Source of the DNA: an uncultured Anaerovibrio sp.
GTDB lineage: Bacteria; Bacillota; Negativicutes; Selenomonadales; Selenomonadaceae
Length of the DNA stretch: 64,000 nt
NCBI GenBank assembly: GCA_934203205.1
Contig: CAKPYV010000001.1
Coordinates: forward strand, 62,001-126,000
Direction of reading: 5' to 3'
Notes under the pieces: generated by a model
The model's database searches: none
What the model was told of the DNA's origin: nothing
What the model saw: only the letters and a program-made list of their open reading frames with translations
Shown here: piece after piece, positions 17,081 to 26,434 of the stretch
Numbering within the stretch: the stretch's first letter is position 1
Layout: each line of letters starts with the position of its first letter
Made by a program: the position numbers and the translations under genes

Positions 17081-18502
17081 ATGGAATTGACAATAGAACA
17101 TCTAATCATTATGCTGTTGACAGTGACATTGGTTATAGGTGGAGGGATTTATTCTGCCAGGTCGGTAAAATCTGCGGAGGGTTATAGCTTGGGAGGACGC
17201 AGTGCTGGTGTGCCTCTGGTAGCAGGCAGTATTGCCGGTACTGTGGTAGGAGGGGGAGCCACTGTAGGAACTGCTCAGCTAGCCTACAGTATGGGGCTGT
17301 CTGCCTGGTGGTTTACCCTTGGCTCTGGTATAGCCTTTATTCTCATGGGATTTTTCTATGCAGGTAAGCTGCGGGCTACAGGGTTGGAAACTATTCCCCA
17401 GTATCTTAAGCGGAATTATGGCAACAAGGCAGCAGAATCTGTGGGGATTATTTCCTCTCTTGGGATTCTCTTTAGCGTTGTAGCCAGCTGTCTGCCGGGA
17501 ATTCAGATTCTTTCTGCTGTGCTCAATGTATCAGTTGAGCTGGGTGCTGTAATTCTCTGCCTGCTGGTGGCAGCCTATATTTTCTTTGGGGGCATCAAAA
17601 GCACCGGAGTAGGAGGTATCTTGAAAATGCTGGTAATCTGGCTTAGTCTGTTTGTGGCAGGAGCCAGTGCCTTTATGTATCTTCATGGCAGGCCGGATTT
17701 TCAACAGATTTTGCCTCCGGATTACTGGTGGAATATGTTTAATACAGGTATAGGCAGCAGCTTCTCCAAGCTTTTTTCTATGGTGGTGGGAGTTATCTGT
17801 ACCCAGACTTATATACAGTGCTTTTTCTCTGCTTCTAGTCCCAAGGTGGCTTCCTTGGGAGCTTTTGCAGCGGCAGCTATTGTGATTCCAGTGGGCCTGC
17901 CTTCTGTGGTTATTGGTATGTATATGCATGTGCTGGGGCCAGATGTAGTGCCGGTATTGGTGTTGCCTATCTATCTGTTGGAGCATCAGGGCACGGTACT
18001 GGCAGGTATTGCTCTGGGGGGTATTATGCTAAGCCTTATTGGCTCCATAGGTGGCTTATCTCTTGGTATAGGCACTATGCTGACTAGAGATATTATTGGC
18101 CGCAGCATTGATCTGGGCAGTGGTAAAAAACTGCTTTATACCTTGCGTTTGGTGGTGCTGGCTGTAATGGCGGCAGCCTGTCTGATTGCTATTTGCAATT
18201 TGGATTCCCAGGTGCTTTTCTGGAATTTTCTTTCTATGGCCATGCGGGGCTGCGGGGTATTTCTGCCTTTGACCTTTGCTATTTTTTATCCTCGCAGTAT
18301 TGCAAAAAAATGGGCTTATGCTTCTATTGTAGCCAGCACCATTGTGCCTATAGCCTTGGGGTTGTTGGTAAAATTGCCGGTAGAACCTCTCTACATTGGG
18401 TTGGTTATAAGTGCTGTTATGATGGCTATTGGCTATCAAAAACGATGGCATCCTATGGGGAGCACTATAAAGACATCTAGTTATAATAGTAGTGTACAAT
18501 AA
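17081..18502 (+). CDS. Sodium:solute symporter (SSS family)
   Basis: A 473-residue membrane protein with about 13 hydrophobic segments. The first region contains the SSS-type GGRSAGVPLVAGSIAGTVVGGG stretch, and later segments carry TIPQYLKRNYG, a family feature after TM3. Members move sugars, amino acids, pantothenate or carboxylates with Na+. The substrate is not evident from sequence. It follows nadE closely, so nicotinate-related or general solute uptake are both possible. Confidence 0.9.
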   Translation: MELTIEHLIIMLLTVTLVIGGGIYSARSVKSAEGYSLGGRSAGVPLVAGSIAGTVVGGGATVGTAQLAYSMGLSAWWFTLGSGIAFILMGFFYAGKLRATGLETIPQYLKRNYGNKAAESVGIISSLGILFSVVASCLPGIQILSAVLNVSVELGAVILCLLVAAYIFFGGIKSTGVGGILKMLVIWLSLFVAGASAFMYLHGRPDFQQILPPDYWWNMFNTGIGSSFSKLFSMVVGVICTQTYIQCFFSASSPKVASLGAFAAAAIVIPVGLPSVVIGMYMHVLGPDVVPVLVLPIYLLEHQGTVLAGIALGGIMLSLIGSIGGLSLGIGTMLTRDIIGRSIDLGSGKKLLYTLRLVVLAVMAAACLIAICNLDSQVLFWNFLSMAMRGCGVFLPLTFAIFYPRSIAKKWAYASIVASTIVPIALGLLVKLPVEPLYIGLVISAVMMAIGYQKRWHPMGSTIKTSSYNSSVQ

Positions 18503-18633
18503 TCTGGTTTTATGTTAAAATGATACGTATAAATAACTATATCTTCAAAGATGGGAGCAATCTCTGATAGAGGCTTGTTGTAATATATGTATTGCATATT
18601 GTATGCAGAGAGCAGATAAGAGCAGGTGACAGA

Positions 18634-19977
18634 ATGACCATAAAAAAAGCCGTGATAATTGGTTTGCTGCTGGAGATTTTGATAGGATTTCTAGCAGGAG
18701 CATTTTACTTTAAGTTCTATATTTATACGCCTACATACTCTATTAGGGCTATGCAGAAGGCTATGCAGTCTGGGGATGTAGAGGCTCTAAAGGAAAAAGT
18801 GGATTTGGATGGACTTTTCAAGCTCAACAATGGTAAATTGGCTCAGCTGGTGGATAAAAATGATCCTGCTTATAGCAAGGTAGCAGATGGCAGTTTTGCC
18901 AGCTATTGTCAGGAGGATTTTTTGAATTATGTTCAAAATGGCAAGTGGCAGGAGCGAGAAAAAATAACCCCTGAATCCAGCTTGGAGGATAAAATAGGCT
19001 TTAGAACGGTTAGTTTCCGCAGTTTGGATTATGTATATAGAGCTCCTCCTCCTGGTCAGGAGAATGTTAAGGAACAAACCACAACGGACAAGCTATTATC
19101 TATGGGAATATCCATGCTGAACAAGTATGTACTTGGCCATGAGAGAGATGAGGAAAACGTTCATGAGGAAGCTAAGGCTGCACAGGAAGCAGATGTGGAT
19201 ACTATCGTAACCGCTGGTGTCAGGGTATATGAGCCTAATTTAGGGGATACCTTTGTGTTGAAGCTGAAGCTGAGACGACAGGAGGATGGCAGCTGGAAGC
19301 TCTACGATATTGAAAATTATCAGGAATATGCGGAAATGCTGTTGAAGCAGAATGACAGAGATTTTATCCGGTACAAGGAAAAGGTGCGCAGTATTCTTAC
19401 AGCTACCCAGGAAAAGATGGACGAGTTGCGAGAGGCTCATCCAGAACAGGATATGGATTGGATGATTGAGGCTCGGAAGATTATGAAGGAATCTGACCAG
19501 CAGCTGGAGGAATTGAAAGTGCCGGTGGCAGGTGGATACTTAAATCAGCTAATCAAGGAGCGTAAAGAGCTGTTTTACGAGCTTATGGACAGCTATTACG
19601 AATTGGCTTCCCAGACTCAGGACATGAAGGACGCCAAGGAGAGGTCCAAGGAACTTGCGACAAAGAAGCAAAAACGGCCTATGTACAATGAGGCAGTTTG
19701 GAATAGTCGTCTGGCTAAGACCAGGGAAAAACTTAGCGAGGACCAGAAAAAATGGGCTGATAATAAGGCAAAATTAGCAGCCGTAGTAGGCCCGGTTATT
19801 GATAGAGCAGCGGTGGCTCAGGTTACGGCAAAAAGCTTGCGTAACAATGATGATGCTCTTGTGAGAGCAGTGAATTACCCTGTAGGAGGCAGTCAAAATA
19901 ACGGCGCAGAAGCTGATAATATTCCTAGTCTTTTAGACAGCGATAAGGTGCCAACAGTATCAGCCTACAAAGGATAA
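18634..19977 (+). CDS. Membrane-anchored DUF2939-like protein with coiled coil
   Basis: A 447-residue protein with one N-terminal transmembrane helix (about residues 5-28). The TPTYSIRAMQKAMQSGDVEALKEKVD region resembles DUF2939 proteins. From about residue 260 it is highly charged and helical, probably coiled coil, ending in a low-complexity tail. The bulk is likely outside the cytoplasmic membrane. The ATG at 18634 is preferred because it places the helix directly at the N terminus after GCAGGTGA. Function unknown. Confidence 0.7.
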   Translation: MTIKKAVIIGLLLEILIGFLAGAFYFKFYIYTPTYSIRAMQKAMQSGDVEALKEKVDLDGLFKLNNGKLAQLVDKNDPAYSKVADGSFASYCQEDFLNYVQNGKWQEREKITPESSLEDKIGFRTVSFRSLDYVYRAPPPGQENVKEQTTTDKLLSMGISMLNKYVLGHERDEENVHEEAKAAQEADVDTIVTAGVRVYEPNLGDTFVLKLKLRRQEDGSWKLYDIENYQEYAEMLLKQNDRDFIRYKEKVRSILTATQEKMDELREAHPEQDMDWMIEARKIMKESDQQLEELKVPVAGGYLNQLIKERKELFYELMDSYYELASQTQDMKDAKERSKELATKKQKRPMYNEAVWNSRLAKTREKLSEDQKKWADNKAKLAAVVGPVIDRAAVAQVTAKSLRNNDDALVRAVNYPVGGSQNNGAEADNIPSLLDSDKVPTVSAYKG

Positions 19978-19983
19978 AAGAAA

Positions 19984-20019
19984 AACGGTGCTGGCAAAAT
20001 AGCTTAGCATCGTTTTTTT
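19984..20019 (+). terminator. Terminator after the DUF2939-like gene
   Basis: AACGGTGCT pairs with AGCATCGTT (one wobble), followed by T residues. Confidence 0.8.
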
Positions 20020-20042
20020 ATGCAAAAAAACAGGATAGGGTG

Positions 20043-20071
20043 TTCACATTTTTAAATAATTGTGTTATACT
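20043..20071 (+). promoter_or_regulatory. Promoter of the YbaK-like gene
   Basis: TTCACA (20043-20048), 17 bases, TATACT (20066-20071). Confidence 0.6.
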
Positions 20072-20111
20072 AACATGGATTTATGTTTTCTGGGAAAGGA
20101 CAAACTGTATT

Positions 20112-20588
20112 ATGAAAAACAAAAAGACCAATGCAGCCCGCATTTTGGATAGATTGAAGATACCTTATGAAATCAAGGAATATGAAGTTGATTTGGATGA
20201 TTTAAGTGCTATACATGTGGCAGCTTCAGCTGGCATGGATGTAAAGATGGTGTTTAAGACCTTGGTGTGCCGAGGTGATAAGAATGGTGTGCTTATGGCC
20301 TGTATTCCTGGTGACGGGGAGCTGGACATGAAAGCCCTGGCGGCAGCCTCTGGCAACAAGCGAGTGGAAATGGTACATCTGAAAGAGGTGTTGGGCTTGA
20401 CTGGCTATATCAGAGGAGGCTGTTCTCCTTTGGGAGCCAAAAAGAACTATCCTGTTTATCTGAACGAATCCTGTCATGATTTTGACCGGATTGCTATCAG
20501 CGCCGGCATACGAGGTCAGCAGCTTATCCTTTCCCCAGATGATTTGGTAAAAGCAGTTAATGCCACTGTGGCGAAGCTTATCCGCTAA
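20112..20588 (+). CDS. ybaK: YbaK/EbsC-type Cys-tRNA(Pro) deacylase
   Basis: A 158-residue single-domain editing protein that hydrolyses mischarged Cys-tRNA(Pro). It has the family segments VFKTLVCRGDK (with the conserved Lys near residue 46), GDGELDMKALAAASG and GYIRGGCSPLGAKK. The ATG at 20112 places MKNKKTNAARILD at the start, as in homologues; the upstream frame is hydrophobic and has no ribosome binding site. thrC starts 57 bases later with its own ribosome binding site. Confidence 0.9.
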   Translation: MKNKKTNAARILDRLKIPYEIKEYEVDLDDLSAIHVAASAGMDVKMVFKTLVCRGDKNGVLMACIPGDGELDMKALAAASGNKRVEMVHLKEVLGLTGYIRGGCSPLGAKKNYPVYLNESCHDFDRIAISAGIRGQQLILSPDDLVKAVNATVAKLIR

Positions 20589-20645
20589 AATGATTTTCTG
20601 TCCCAAGACTAGAAAATTCTTTAATACAATATAGGAGTGAAAACA

Positions 20646-22133
20646 ATGAAGTACATCAGCACAAGAGGAAATAATCAGAATATGACATCTGCCCAGGCTA
20701 TTATTGCTGGTCTGGCTAAGGATGGCGGTTTGTTTGTACCAGAGTCTATTCCTCAGGTAGATATGGAGTTTATTCAGAGACTGTCTGATTTAAGCTATCA
20801 GCAGCGGGCTGTAAAGGTTCTCAGCTGCTTTCTGACAGACTATACTCAGGAAGAGATTGCCGGCTGTGTAGAAAGAGCCTATGGCAACGGAAAATTTGAC
20901 GATAAGGCTGTAGCACCTTTGAATATTATGGACGATCTTTCTGTGCTGGAGCTTTGGCATGGACCTACCAGCGCTTTCAAGGATATGGCCCTTCAGCTGC
21001 TGCCACAGCTTTTGTCCACTGCCCTGAAGAAAACAGGGGAGAAGAATCAGGTTCTGATTTTGGTTGCCACCTCTGGTGATACTGGCAAAGCAGCCTTGGA
21101 GGGATTCCGGGATGTAGACCAGACCAAGATAATTGTTTTCTACCCAGAAAATGGTGTTAGCCGTATTCAGCGTCTCCAGATGGTAACTCAGCAGGGAGAT
21201 AATGTAGCTGTTACTGCTGTAAAGGGTAATTTTGATGATGCTCAGAGCGGTGTTAAGGCGATTTTCAGCCACAAGGAATTTAATGAAAAGCTGAATGAGG
21301 CTGGTGTATCTCTGTCCTCTGCCAACTCCATTAACTGGGGACGTCTGGTACCTCAGATTGTTTACTACTTTAGTGCTTATGCAGATTTGCTGAAGGCTGG
21401 CAAAATCAAGGCTGGGGATAAAATCAGCTTTACAGTGCCAACTGGCAACTTTGGTGATATTCTGGCAGGCTATTACGCGATGCGCATGGGTTTGCCTGTG
21501 GCCAAGCTGATTTGTGCTTCCAACACCAATAATGTTTTGACTGATTTCTTGAAAACCGGTGTTTATGACCGGAACCGTGATTTCTACAAGACTATCAGTC
21601 CATCTATGGATATTCTGATTTCCAGCAACCTGGAGCGTCTGCTTTATCATGTTACTGATGATGCTGCTCAGGTGGCTCAGTGGATGCAGGAGCTGGCAGA
21701 AAAGGGACGATATGATGTAGGGGCAGAGGTTTTGGCCAAGATTCAGGCTGTCTTTGGCTGTGATTGGGCAGATGATGCCAAAACTATGGATACCATAAAT
21801 GAGGTTTATGACAAAAACCATTATATTGCAGATACTCATACTGCTGTAGCATGGAGAAGTGCAGAGGATTATATAGCTCAGGGCCATCAGGAACCAATGG
21901 TGGTAGTATCCACTGCCAGCCCTTATAAATTCAATGAAAGCGTACTAACTGCCTTGGGCCAGTCCATTGATGGCTTGGATGAATTCCAGCTTCTGGACAA
22001 GCTTCAGGCGATGAATAGCTTCCCTATTCCAGCTGGCCTGGCAGCTCTGAGGGATGCTCAGGTACGCCATAGGGTAGTAGTGGAGAAAACCGCAATGGAG
22101 AAGGCTGTAGAGGCTTTTGCCAAGGCAGAATAA
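20646..22133 (+). CDS. thrC: Threonine synthase
   Basis: A PLP enzyme that converts O-phosphohomoserine to threonine. It is 495 residues, matching the longer bacterial type. The N-terminal MKYISTRGNN is typical. The PLP lysine lies in HGPTSAFKDMALQLLP near residue 107, and the phosphate-binding ATSGDTGKAALEG segment follows. ATAGGAG lies eight bases before the ATG at 20646. asd and dapB, other aspartate-family genes, lie 27 kb away in the same orientation. Confidence 0.95.
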   Translation: MKYISTRGNNQNMTSAQAIIAGLAKDGGLFVPESIPQVDMEFIQRLSDLSYQQRAVKVLSCFLTDYTQEEIAGCVERAYGNGKFDDKAVAPLNIMDDLSVLELWHGPTSAFKDMALQLLPQLLSTALKKTGEKNQVLILVATSGDTGKAALEGFRDVDQTKIIVFYPENGVSRIQRLQMVTQQGDNVAVTAVKGNFDDAQSGVKAIFSHKEFNEKLNEAGVSLSSANSINWGRLVPQIVYYFSAYADLLKAGKIKAGDKISFTVPTGNFGDILAGYYAMRMGLPVAKLICASNTNNVLTDFLKTGVYDRNRDFYKTISPSMDILISSNLERLLYHVTDDAAQVAQWMQELAEKGRYDVGAEVLAKIQAVFGCDWADDAKTMDTINEVYDKNHYIADTHTAVAWRSAEDYIAQGHQEPMVVVSTASPYKFNESVLTALGQSIDGLDEFQLLDKLQAMNSFPIPAGLAALRDAQVRHRVVVEKTAMEKAVEAFAKAE

Positions 22134-22207
22134 CTAAATGGTATGCTATCATAATGCATTAAGAGAACAATAAGCGATATTAATGCAGAAATAATTCTAA
22201 ATAATCT

Positions 22208-22236
22208 TTGACAAAATTGCAAAAATCTTATACCAT
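22208..22236 (+). promoter_or_regulatory. Promoter of pckA
   Basis: TTGACA (22208-22213), 17 bases, TACCAT (22231-22236). It leaves an untranslated leader of about 140 bases, in which I see no known riboswitch. Confidence 0.55.
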
Positions 22237-22381
22237 ATACATGAAAGCTGGTTATGAGAAAAACCGCTGAAAATCAAGTATTTTAGCGACGTATTCCAGG
22301 TGTGGCAGGAATGTTGGTTCATCCTTTCCCAGTCTATGCAGGGTGTCGTTGCAGGATAAAAAGAAAGAGGTTGATAGCAAA

Positions 22382-23983
22382 ATGGCAAACGTTGATTTGA
22401 GCAAGTATGGCATTACTGGTGTTACTGAGATTGTTCACAATCCTTCTTACGAGTTACTGTTTGAGGAAGAGACTAAGGCTGGTCTCGAGGGCTTCGAGGT
22501 AGGCAAAGAGACTGAGCTAGGTGCTGTTAATGTAATGACTGGTATCTATACTGGCCGTTCTCCTAAGGATAAGTACATCGTTATGGACGAGAACTCCAAG
22601 GACACTGTATGGTGGACTTCCGAGGAGTACAAGAACGATAACCATCCTATGAGCGAGGATGTTTGGGCAACTGTTAAGGATCTGGCAAAGAAGGAGCTGT
22701 CCAACAAGAGACTGTTCGTTGTAGATGCATTCTGCGGTGCTAACCACGACACTCGTATGGCAGTTCGTTTCATCGTTGAGGTTGCTTGGCAGGCTCACTT
22801 TGTAACCAATATGTTCATTCAGCCAACTGCAGAGGAGCTGGAGAACTTCGAGCCTGATTTCGTTGTTTACAACGCTTCCAAGGCTAAGGTTACCAACTAC
22901 AAGGAACTGGGCCTCAATTCTGAGACCTGCGTAGCTTTCAACACCACCTCCAAGGAGCAGGTTATCATTAACACTTGGTATGGCGGTGAGATGAAGAAGG
23001 GTATGTTCTCCATGATGAACTACTTCCTGCCACTGAAGGGCATTGCATCCATGCACTGCTCTGCTAACTGCGACATGGAAGGCAAGAACACTGCTATCTT
23101 CTTCGGTCTGTCTGGTACTGGTAAGACTACTCTGTCCACTGATCCAAAGCGTAAGCTCATCGGTGATGACGAGCATGGTTGGGACGACAATGGCGTATTC
23201 AACTTCGAGGGTGGCTGCTATGCTAAGGTAATCAATTTGGATCCTGAGTCCGAGCCTGATATCTATGGCGCTATCAAGAGAAACGCTCTCCTGGAGAACG
23301 TAACTGTTGATGAGAATGGCAAGATCGATTTTGCTGACAAGAGCACTACCGAGAACACTCGTGTGTCTTACCCTATTGAGCACATCAACAACATTCAGCC
23401 AGGTTCCTCTGCACCTGCTGCAAAGAACGTAATCTTCCTGTCCGCTGATGCATTTGGTGTTCTGCCTCCAGTTTCCATTCTGACTCCAGAGCAGACCCAG
23501 TATTACTTCCTCTCTGGCTTTACCGCTAAGCTGGCTGGTACTGAGCGTGGCATTACTGAGCCTACTCCTACCTTCTCCGCTTGCTTCGGCCAGGCATTCC
23601 TGGAGCTCCATCCTACCAAGTACGGTGAGGAGCTGGTAAAGAAGATGAAGGCTAACAATGCAAAGGCATATCTGGTTAACACTGGTTGGAACGGTACCGG
23701 CAAGCGTATCTCCATCAAGGATACTCGTGGTATCATTGATGCAATCCTCTCCGGTGCAGTAAATGAGGCTCCTACCAAGAAGATTCCTATGTTTGACTTC
23801 GAGGTACCTACCGAGCTGCCAGGTGTAGATCCTAAGATTCTGGATCCTCGCGACACCTATGCAGATCCTGCTGAGTGGGATGCTAAGGCTAAGGACTTGG
23901 CTGGCCGCTTCATCAAGAACTTCGGCAAGTACACTGGTAACGAGGCTGGTAAGGCTCTGGTTGCTGCTGGTCCTCAGCTGTAA
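22382..23983 (+). CDS. pckA: Phosphoenolpyruvate carboxykinase (ATP)
   Basis: It interconverts oxaloacetate and PEP with ATP/ADP. In succinate- or propionate-forming anaerobes it often runs in the carboxylating, ATP-forming direction. It is 533 residues, standard for the ATP type. The kinase P-loop GLSGTGKTTLS and the metal-binding IGDDEHGWDD are both present, with YTGRSPKDK near residue 57. Codon use is strongly biased compared with its neighbours (AAG, CTG, TCC, GAG), which suggests high expression. The start at 22382 has AGAGG about 11 bases upstream. Confidence 0.96.
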   Translation: MANVDLSKYGITGVTEIVHNPSYELLFEEETKAGLEGFEVGKETELGAVNVMTGIYTGRSPKDKYIVMDENSKDTVWWTSEEYKNDNHPMSEDVWATVKDLAKKELSNKRLFVVDAFCGANHDTRMAVRFIVEVAWQAHFVTNMFIQPTAEELENFEPDFVVYNASKAKVTNYKELGLNSETCVAFNTTSKEQVIINTWYGGEMKKGMFSMMNYFLPLKGIASMHCSANCDMEGKNTAIFFGLSGTGKTTLSTDPKRKLIGDDEHGWDDNGVFNFEGGCYAKVINLDPESEPDIYGAIKRNALLENVTVDENGKIDFADKSTTENTRVSYPIEHINNIQPGSSAPAAKNVIFLSADAFGVLPPVSILTPEQTQYYFLSGFTAKLAGTERGITEPTPTFSACFGQAFLELHPTKYGEELVKKMKANNAKAYLVNTGWNGTGKRISIKDTRGIIDAILSGAVNEAPTKKIPMFDFEVPTELPGVDPKILDPRDTYADPAEWDAKAKDLAGRFIKNFGKYTGNEAGKALVAAGPQL

Positions 23984-24018
23984 TATCAGGTTCTTATCTG
24001 TACAAGCTAATACATTTG

Positions 24019-24045
24019 GGACGCTGTTTCGACGGCGTCCTTTTT
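24019..24045 (+). terminator. Terminator after pckA
   Basis: GGACGC (24019-24024) pairs with GCGTCC (24035-24040), followed by TTTTT. Confidence 0.85.
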
Positions 24046-24204
24046 GTGTGGAAAATTATGCTGTAGGCAGCTGGTTTTAGGCTTTGGTAATGACAATTAT
24101 GCATTGTGAACATAATTATAAACTGCATTGACAAATGTCTTTTTTCGGCATATACTATGAATAAATTGGTAGTACAAATGCATGACTACCCAAAAGTTAA
24201 TAAG

Positions 24205-24380
24205 TGGAGCAGGTGTCGCGTGTCCCTTTTTGGGACAAGAGACTTAATAAGAAAATCGGTACAAGCCGATGCGGTCACGCCGCTGTAAGGGGAGCAACTC
24301 TACATAAGTTATGTCACTGGGATACGTCCTGGGAAGGCGCAGAGAAGCAATGAACCTAAGCCAGAAGAATTGCCTGCTTG
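24205..24380 (+). promoter_or_regulatory. Cobalamin riboswitch
   Basis: The conserved core is present: CGGTACAAGCCG, then GCGGTCACGCCGCTGT (about 24270-24286), then GGGAAGGCGCAG, and the B12-box-like AAGCCAGAAGAATTGCCTG ending near 24377. It precedes the corrinoid importer and CbiK genes. High cobalamin is expected to reduce their expression. A hairpin, GCAAAGA/TCTTTGC near 24395-24421, and a strong terminator (24474-24509) follow as the likely expression platform. Confidence 0.95.
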
Positions 24381-24473
24381 ACAATCACCGTTAGCAAAGA
24401 TTGCCTATGGCTGTCTTTGCCGGACCTGCGAGCGATGGGAAGGGGATTTGTAGCCAATAGGCTATGAAGGTAT

Positions 24474-24509
24474 GGCTTTTCTTTCTGCTTGGAGGGAAAA
24501 GCCTTTTTT
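24474..24509 (+). terminator. Riboswitch-controlled terminator
   Basis: GGCTTTTC (24474-24481) pairs with GAAAAGCC (24496-24503), followed by TTTTTT. It sits between the cobalamin riboswitch and the first gene of the operon, as expected for transcriptional control. Confidence 0.8.
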
Positions 24510-24541
24510 GCGATGGGCAGGAAAAGGAGCGAGGTAAAACA

Positions 24542-25543
24542 ATGAACAAATTTAGAAACAATCTTTCCTTGACGCTGGCAGCTTTGGCCATGTTGCTTGT
24601 ATCTATGCTATTTGTAGCAGGCTGTGGAAGTAATAAGTCTCAGCAGTCGGCAAGCAGCTACAAGGTAGTAGATGATCAGGGAGTTGAGGTAGAGTTTACT
24701 CAGAAGCCAACCAGGATAGTCAGCATGACTCTCAGCACAGATGATATTTTGTTGGGATTGGTAAAGCCAGAGCGAGTGGTTTGCGCCAATAATTTGGTAG
24801 ATGATCCTATCAGCTCCAATATAGCTGAGCTGGGTAAGAATATTCCTAACAAGGTGCGTCATCCCAAGGTAGAGGAGATTTTGGCTATGGAGCCAGATTT
24901 GGTTATTGCTCCGGACTGGGGAGATATTGACTATGTTGATTCCCTGCGTAATATGGGTATCAAGGTAGTAGTTATGAAGGGGCCAAAGTGCTTACAGGAT
25001 ATTCGAGATAATATTACCCTGATGTCCAAGGCTGTAGGAGAGCCAGAGCGAGGAGAAAAGCTTATCTCCATGATGGACAGCAAGCTGGCTGAAATCAAAG
25101 CCAAGGTAGACAAGATTCCCCAGGACCAGCGGAAAAGGGTTCTGCTGATTTCTCTGATGAGCAACTACGGCGGCAAGGATTGTATTTATGATGATGCCTG
25201 TCAGCTGGCAGGTGTAACCAACTGCCTTTCTGAATATGGCTTAAAGCGGGGAGACAAGCTTACTAAGGAAATGATGGTGCAGATGAATCCAGACATTATC
25301 TTCCTGCCAACCTATACTGCTCATGGAACCTTTGATATTCAGAAATTCCGTGACAAATACCTGAAGGATCCTGCTCTGCAGCAGATGAAGGCTATTCAGA
25401 GCGGCAGCATCAAGGAGCCAAGGGATTCTTATATATATTCTGCATCTCAGGATTTCTGCTTTGCTGTACAGGAAATAGCCTACACTGTCTACGGAGATGA
25501 GTTCAAGCTGGCAGATCAGCAGCACCTCTCCGCAGTAGACTAA
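24542..25543 (+). CDS. btuF: Corrinoid/metal-chelate ABC transporter substrate-binding lipoprotein
   Basis: A 333-residue lipoprotein. The signal peptide ends in LFVAGC, a lipobox with the lipidated Cys near residue 23. The mature part is a BtuF/FepB-type periplasmic-binding fold: VEFTQKPTRIVSMTLSTDDILLGL at its start and EEILAMEPDLVIAPDWGD later. It sits first after the cobalamin riboswitch, which supports corrinoid (or cobalt-chelate) as ligand. ATG 24542 is preferred because GCGAGGTAAAA precedes it. Confidence 0.85.
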   Translation: MNKFRNNLSLTLAALAMLLVSMLFVAGCGSNKSQQSASSYKVVDDQGVEVEFTQKPTRIVSMTLSTDDILLGLVKPERVVCANNLVDDPISSNIAELGKNIPNKVRHPKVEEILAMEPDLVIAPDWGDIDYVDSLRNMGIKVVVMKGPKCLQDIRDNITLMSKAVGEPERGEKLISMMDSKLAEIKAKVDKIPQDQRKRVLLISLMSNYGGKDCIYDDACQLAGVTNCLSEYGLKRGDKLTKEMMVQMNPDIIFLPTYTAHGTFDIQKFRDKYLKDPALQQMKAIQSGSIKEPRDSYIYSASQDFCFAVQEIAYTVYGDEFKLADQQHLSAVD

Positions 25544-25576
25544 GATACTGAATGATGGTACAGCGAGGAAAATAGC

Positions 25577-26434
25577 ATGAAAACTATTATTCAGGTAAAT
25601 GATGTAACAGTTGGTTATGACAAGGGAGAGAGGATTCTTCATGATTTGAATTTCTCCATTCAGGCAGGAGATTTTGTAGGGATTATAGGTAAGAATGGTG
25701 CTGGCAAAAGTACCTTGCTGAAATCCATGCGAGGCTTCTTGCCTTTGGACAAGGGAGAGATTTTACTGGCGAACCGCAGGGTTCAGGATTATTCTCAGCG
25801 GGAGCTGGCCAGAAAGATTGCCTATCTGCAGCAGCAGGTAGAGCTGACCTTTGATTATACAGTGCGAGATATGGTTATGGCTGGCCGCTATCCATATAAA
25901 AAATGGTGGCAGCAGCAGGGAGATGAGGATGACCGTATCATTGAAGCATGTATGAAATATGCAGATGTATTGGATATGGCAGAGAGGCCTATACGGGCTT
26001 TGTCTGGCGGACAAAGACAAAGAGTGCTGTTGGCCAAGGTATTGGCTCAGCAGACGCCGGTGTTGTTTTTGGATGAACCAGCTGCTGGCCTGGATTTGTT
26101 TTATCAGGAGCAAATCTTCCGCTTTTGCCGAGAACTGTCATCCCGAGGCAAAACTGTAGTCATGGTAGTCCATGAGCTGAGTTTGGCGGATAGATATTGC
26201 AGTCGTCTCATGCTGTTGAAGCAGGGAAATGTTTTGGCAGATGCTGCTCCTCAGCAGGTGCTGACAGATAAATTGCTTTCGGCAGGTTATGGCACAGCCA
26301 TTCATGCCAGACGGAATCTGGAAACTGGCCATGCAGATATCTATACAGAGGAACTGCCACTGACTTCTGCCAAGAAGGAGCTTTTAGATACCATTATTGG
26401 TGTAGATTATCAGAAGGGCGGTGAGGCTTTATGA
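25577..26434 (+). CDS. btuD: Corrinoid ABC transporter ATP-binding protein
   Basis: A 285-residue FecE/BtuD-type ATPase. Walker A is GKNGAGKSTLL near residue 38, the Q-loop is in YLQQQVELTFDYTV, the signature is LSGGQRQRV near 141, and Walker B is PVLFLDEPAAGLD. A final segment of about 50 residues extends past the core. Its stop overlaps the permease start by four bases (ATGA), so the two are translationally coupled. It energises uptake of the ligand bound by the upstream lipoprotein. Confidence 0.92.
   Translation: MKTIIQVNDVTVGYDKGERILHDLNFSIQAGDFVGIIGKNGAGKSTLLKSMRGFLPLDKGEILLANRRVQDYSQRELARKIAYLQQQVELTFDYTVRDMVMAGRYPYKKWWQQQGDEDDRIIEACMKYADVLDMAERPIRALSGGQRQRVLLAKVLAQQTPVLFLDEPAAGLDLFYQEQIFRFCRELSSRGKTVVMVVHELSLADRYCSRLMLLKQGNVLADAAPQQVLTDKLLSAGYGTAIHARRNLETGHADIYTEELPLTSAKKELLDTIIGVDYQKGGEAL

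Noticed and set aside
24106..24288. 60-codon frame before the corrinoid operon
   Set aside because: It overlaps the cobalamin riboswitch core and has no ribosome binding site.
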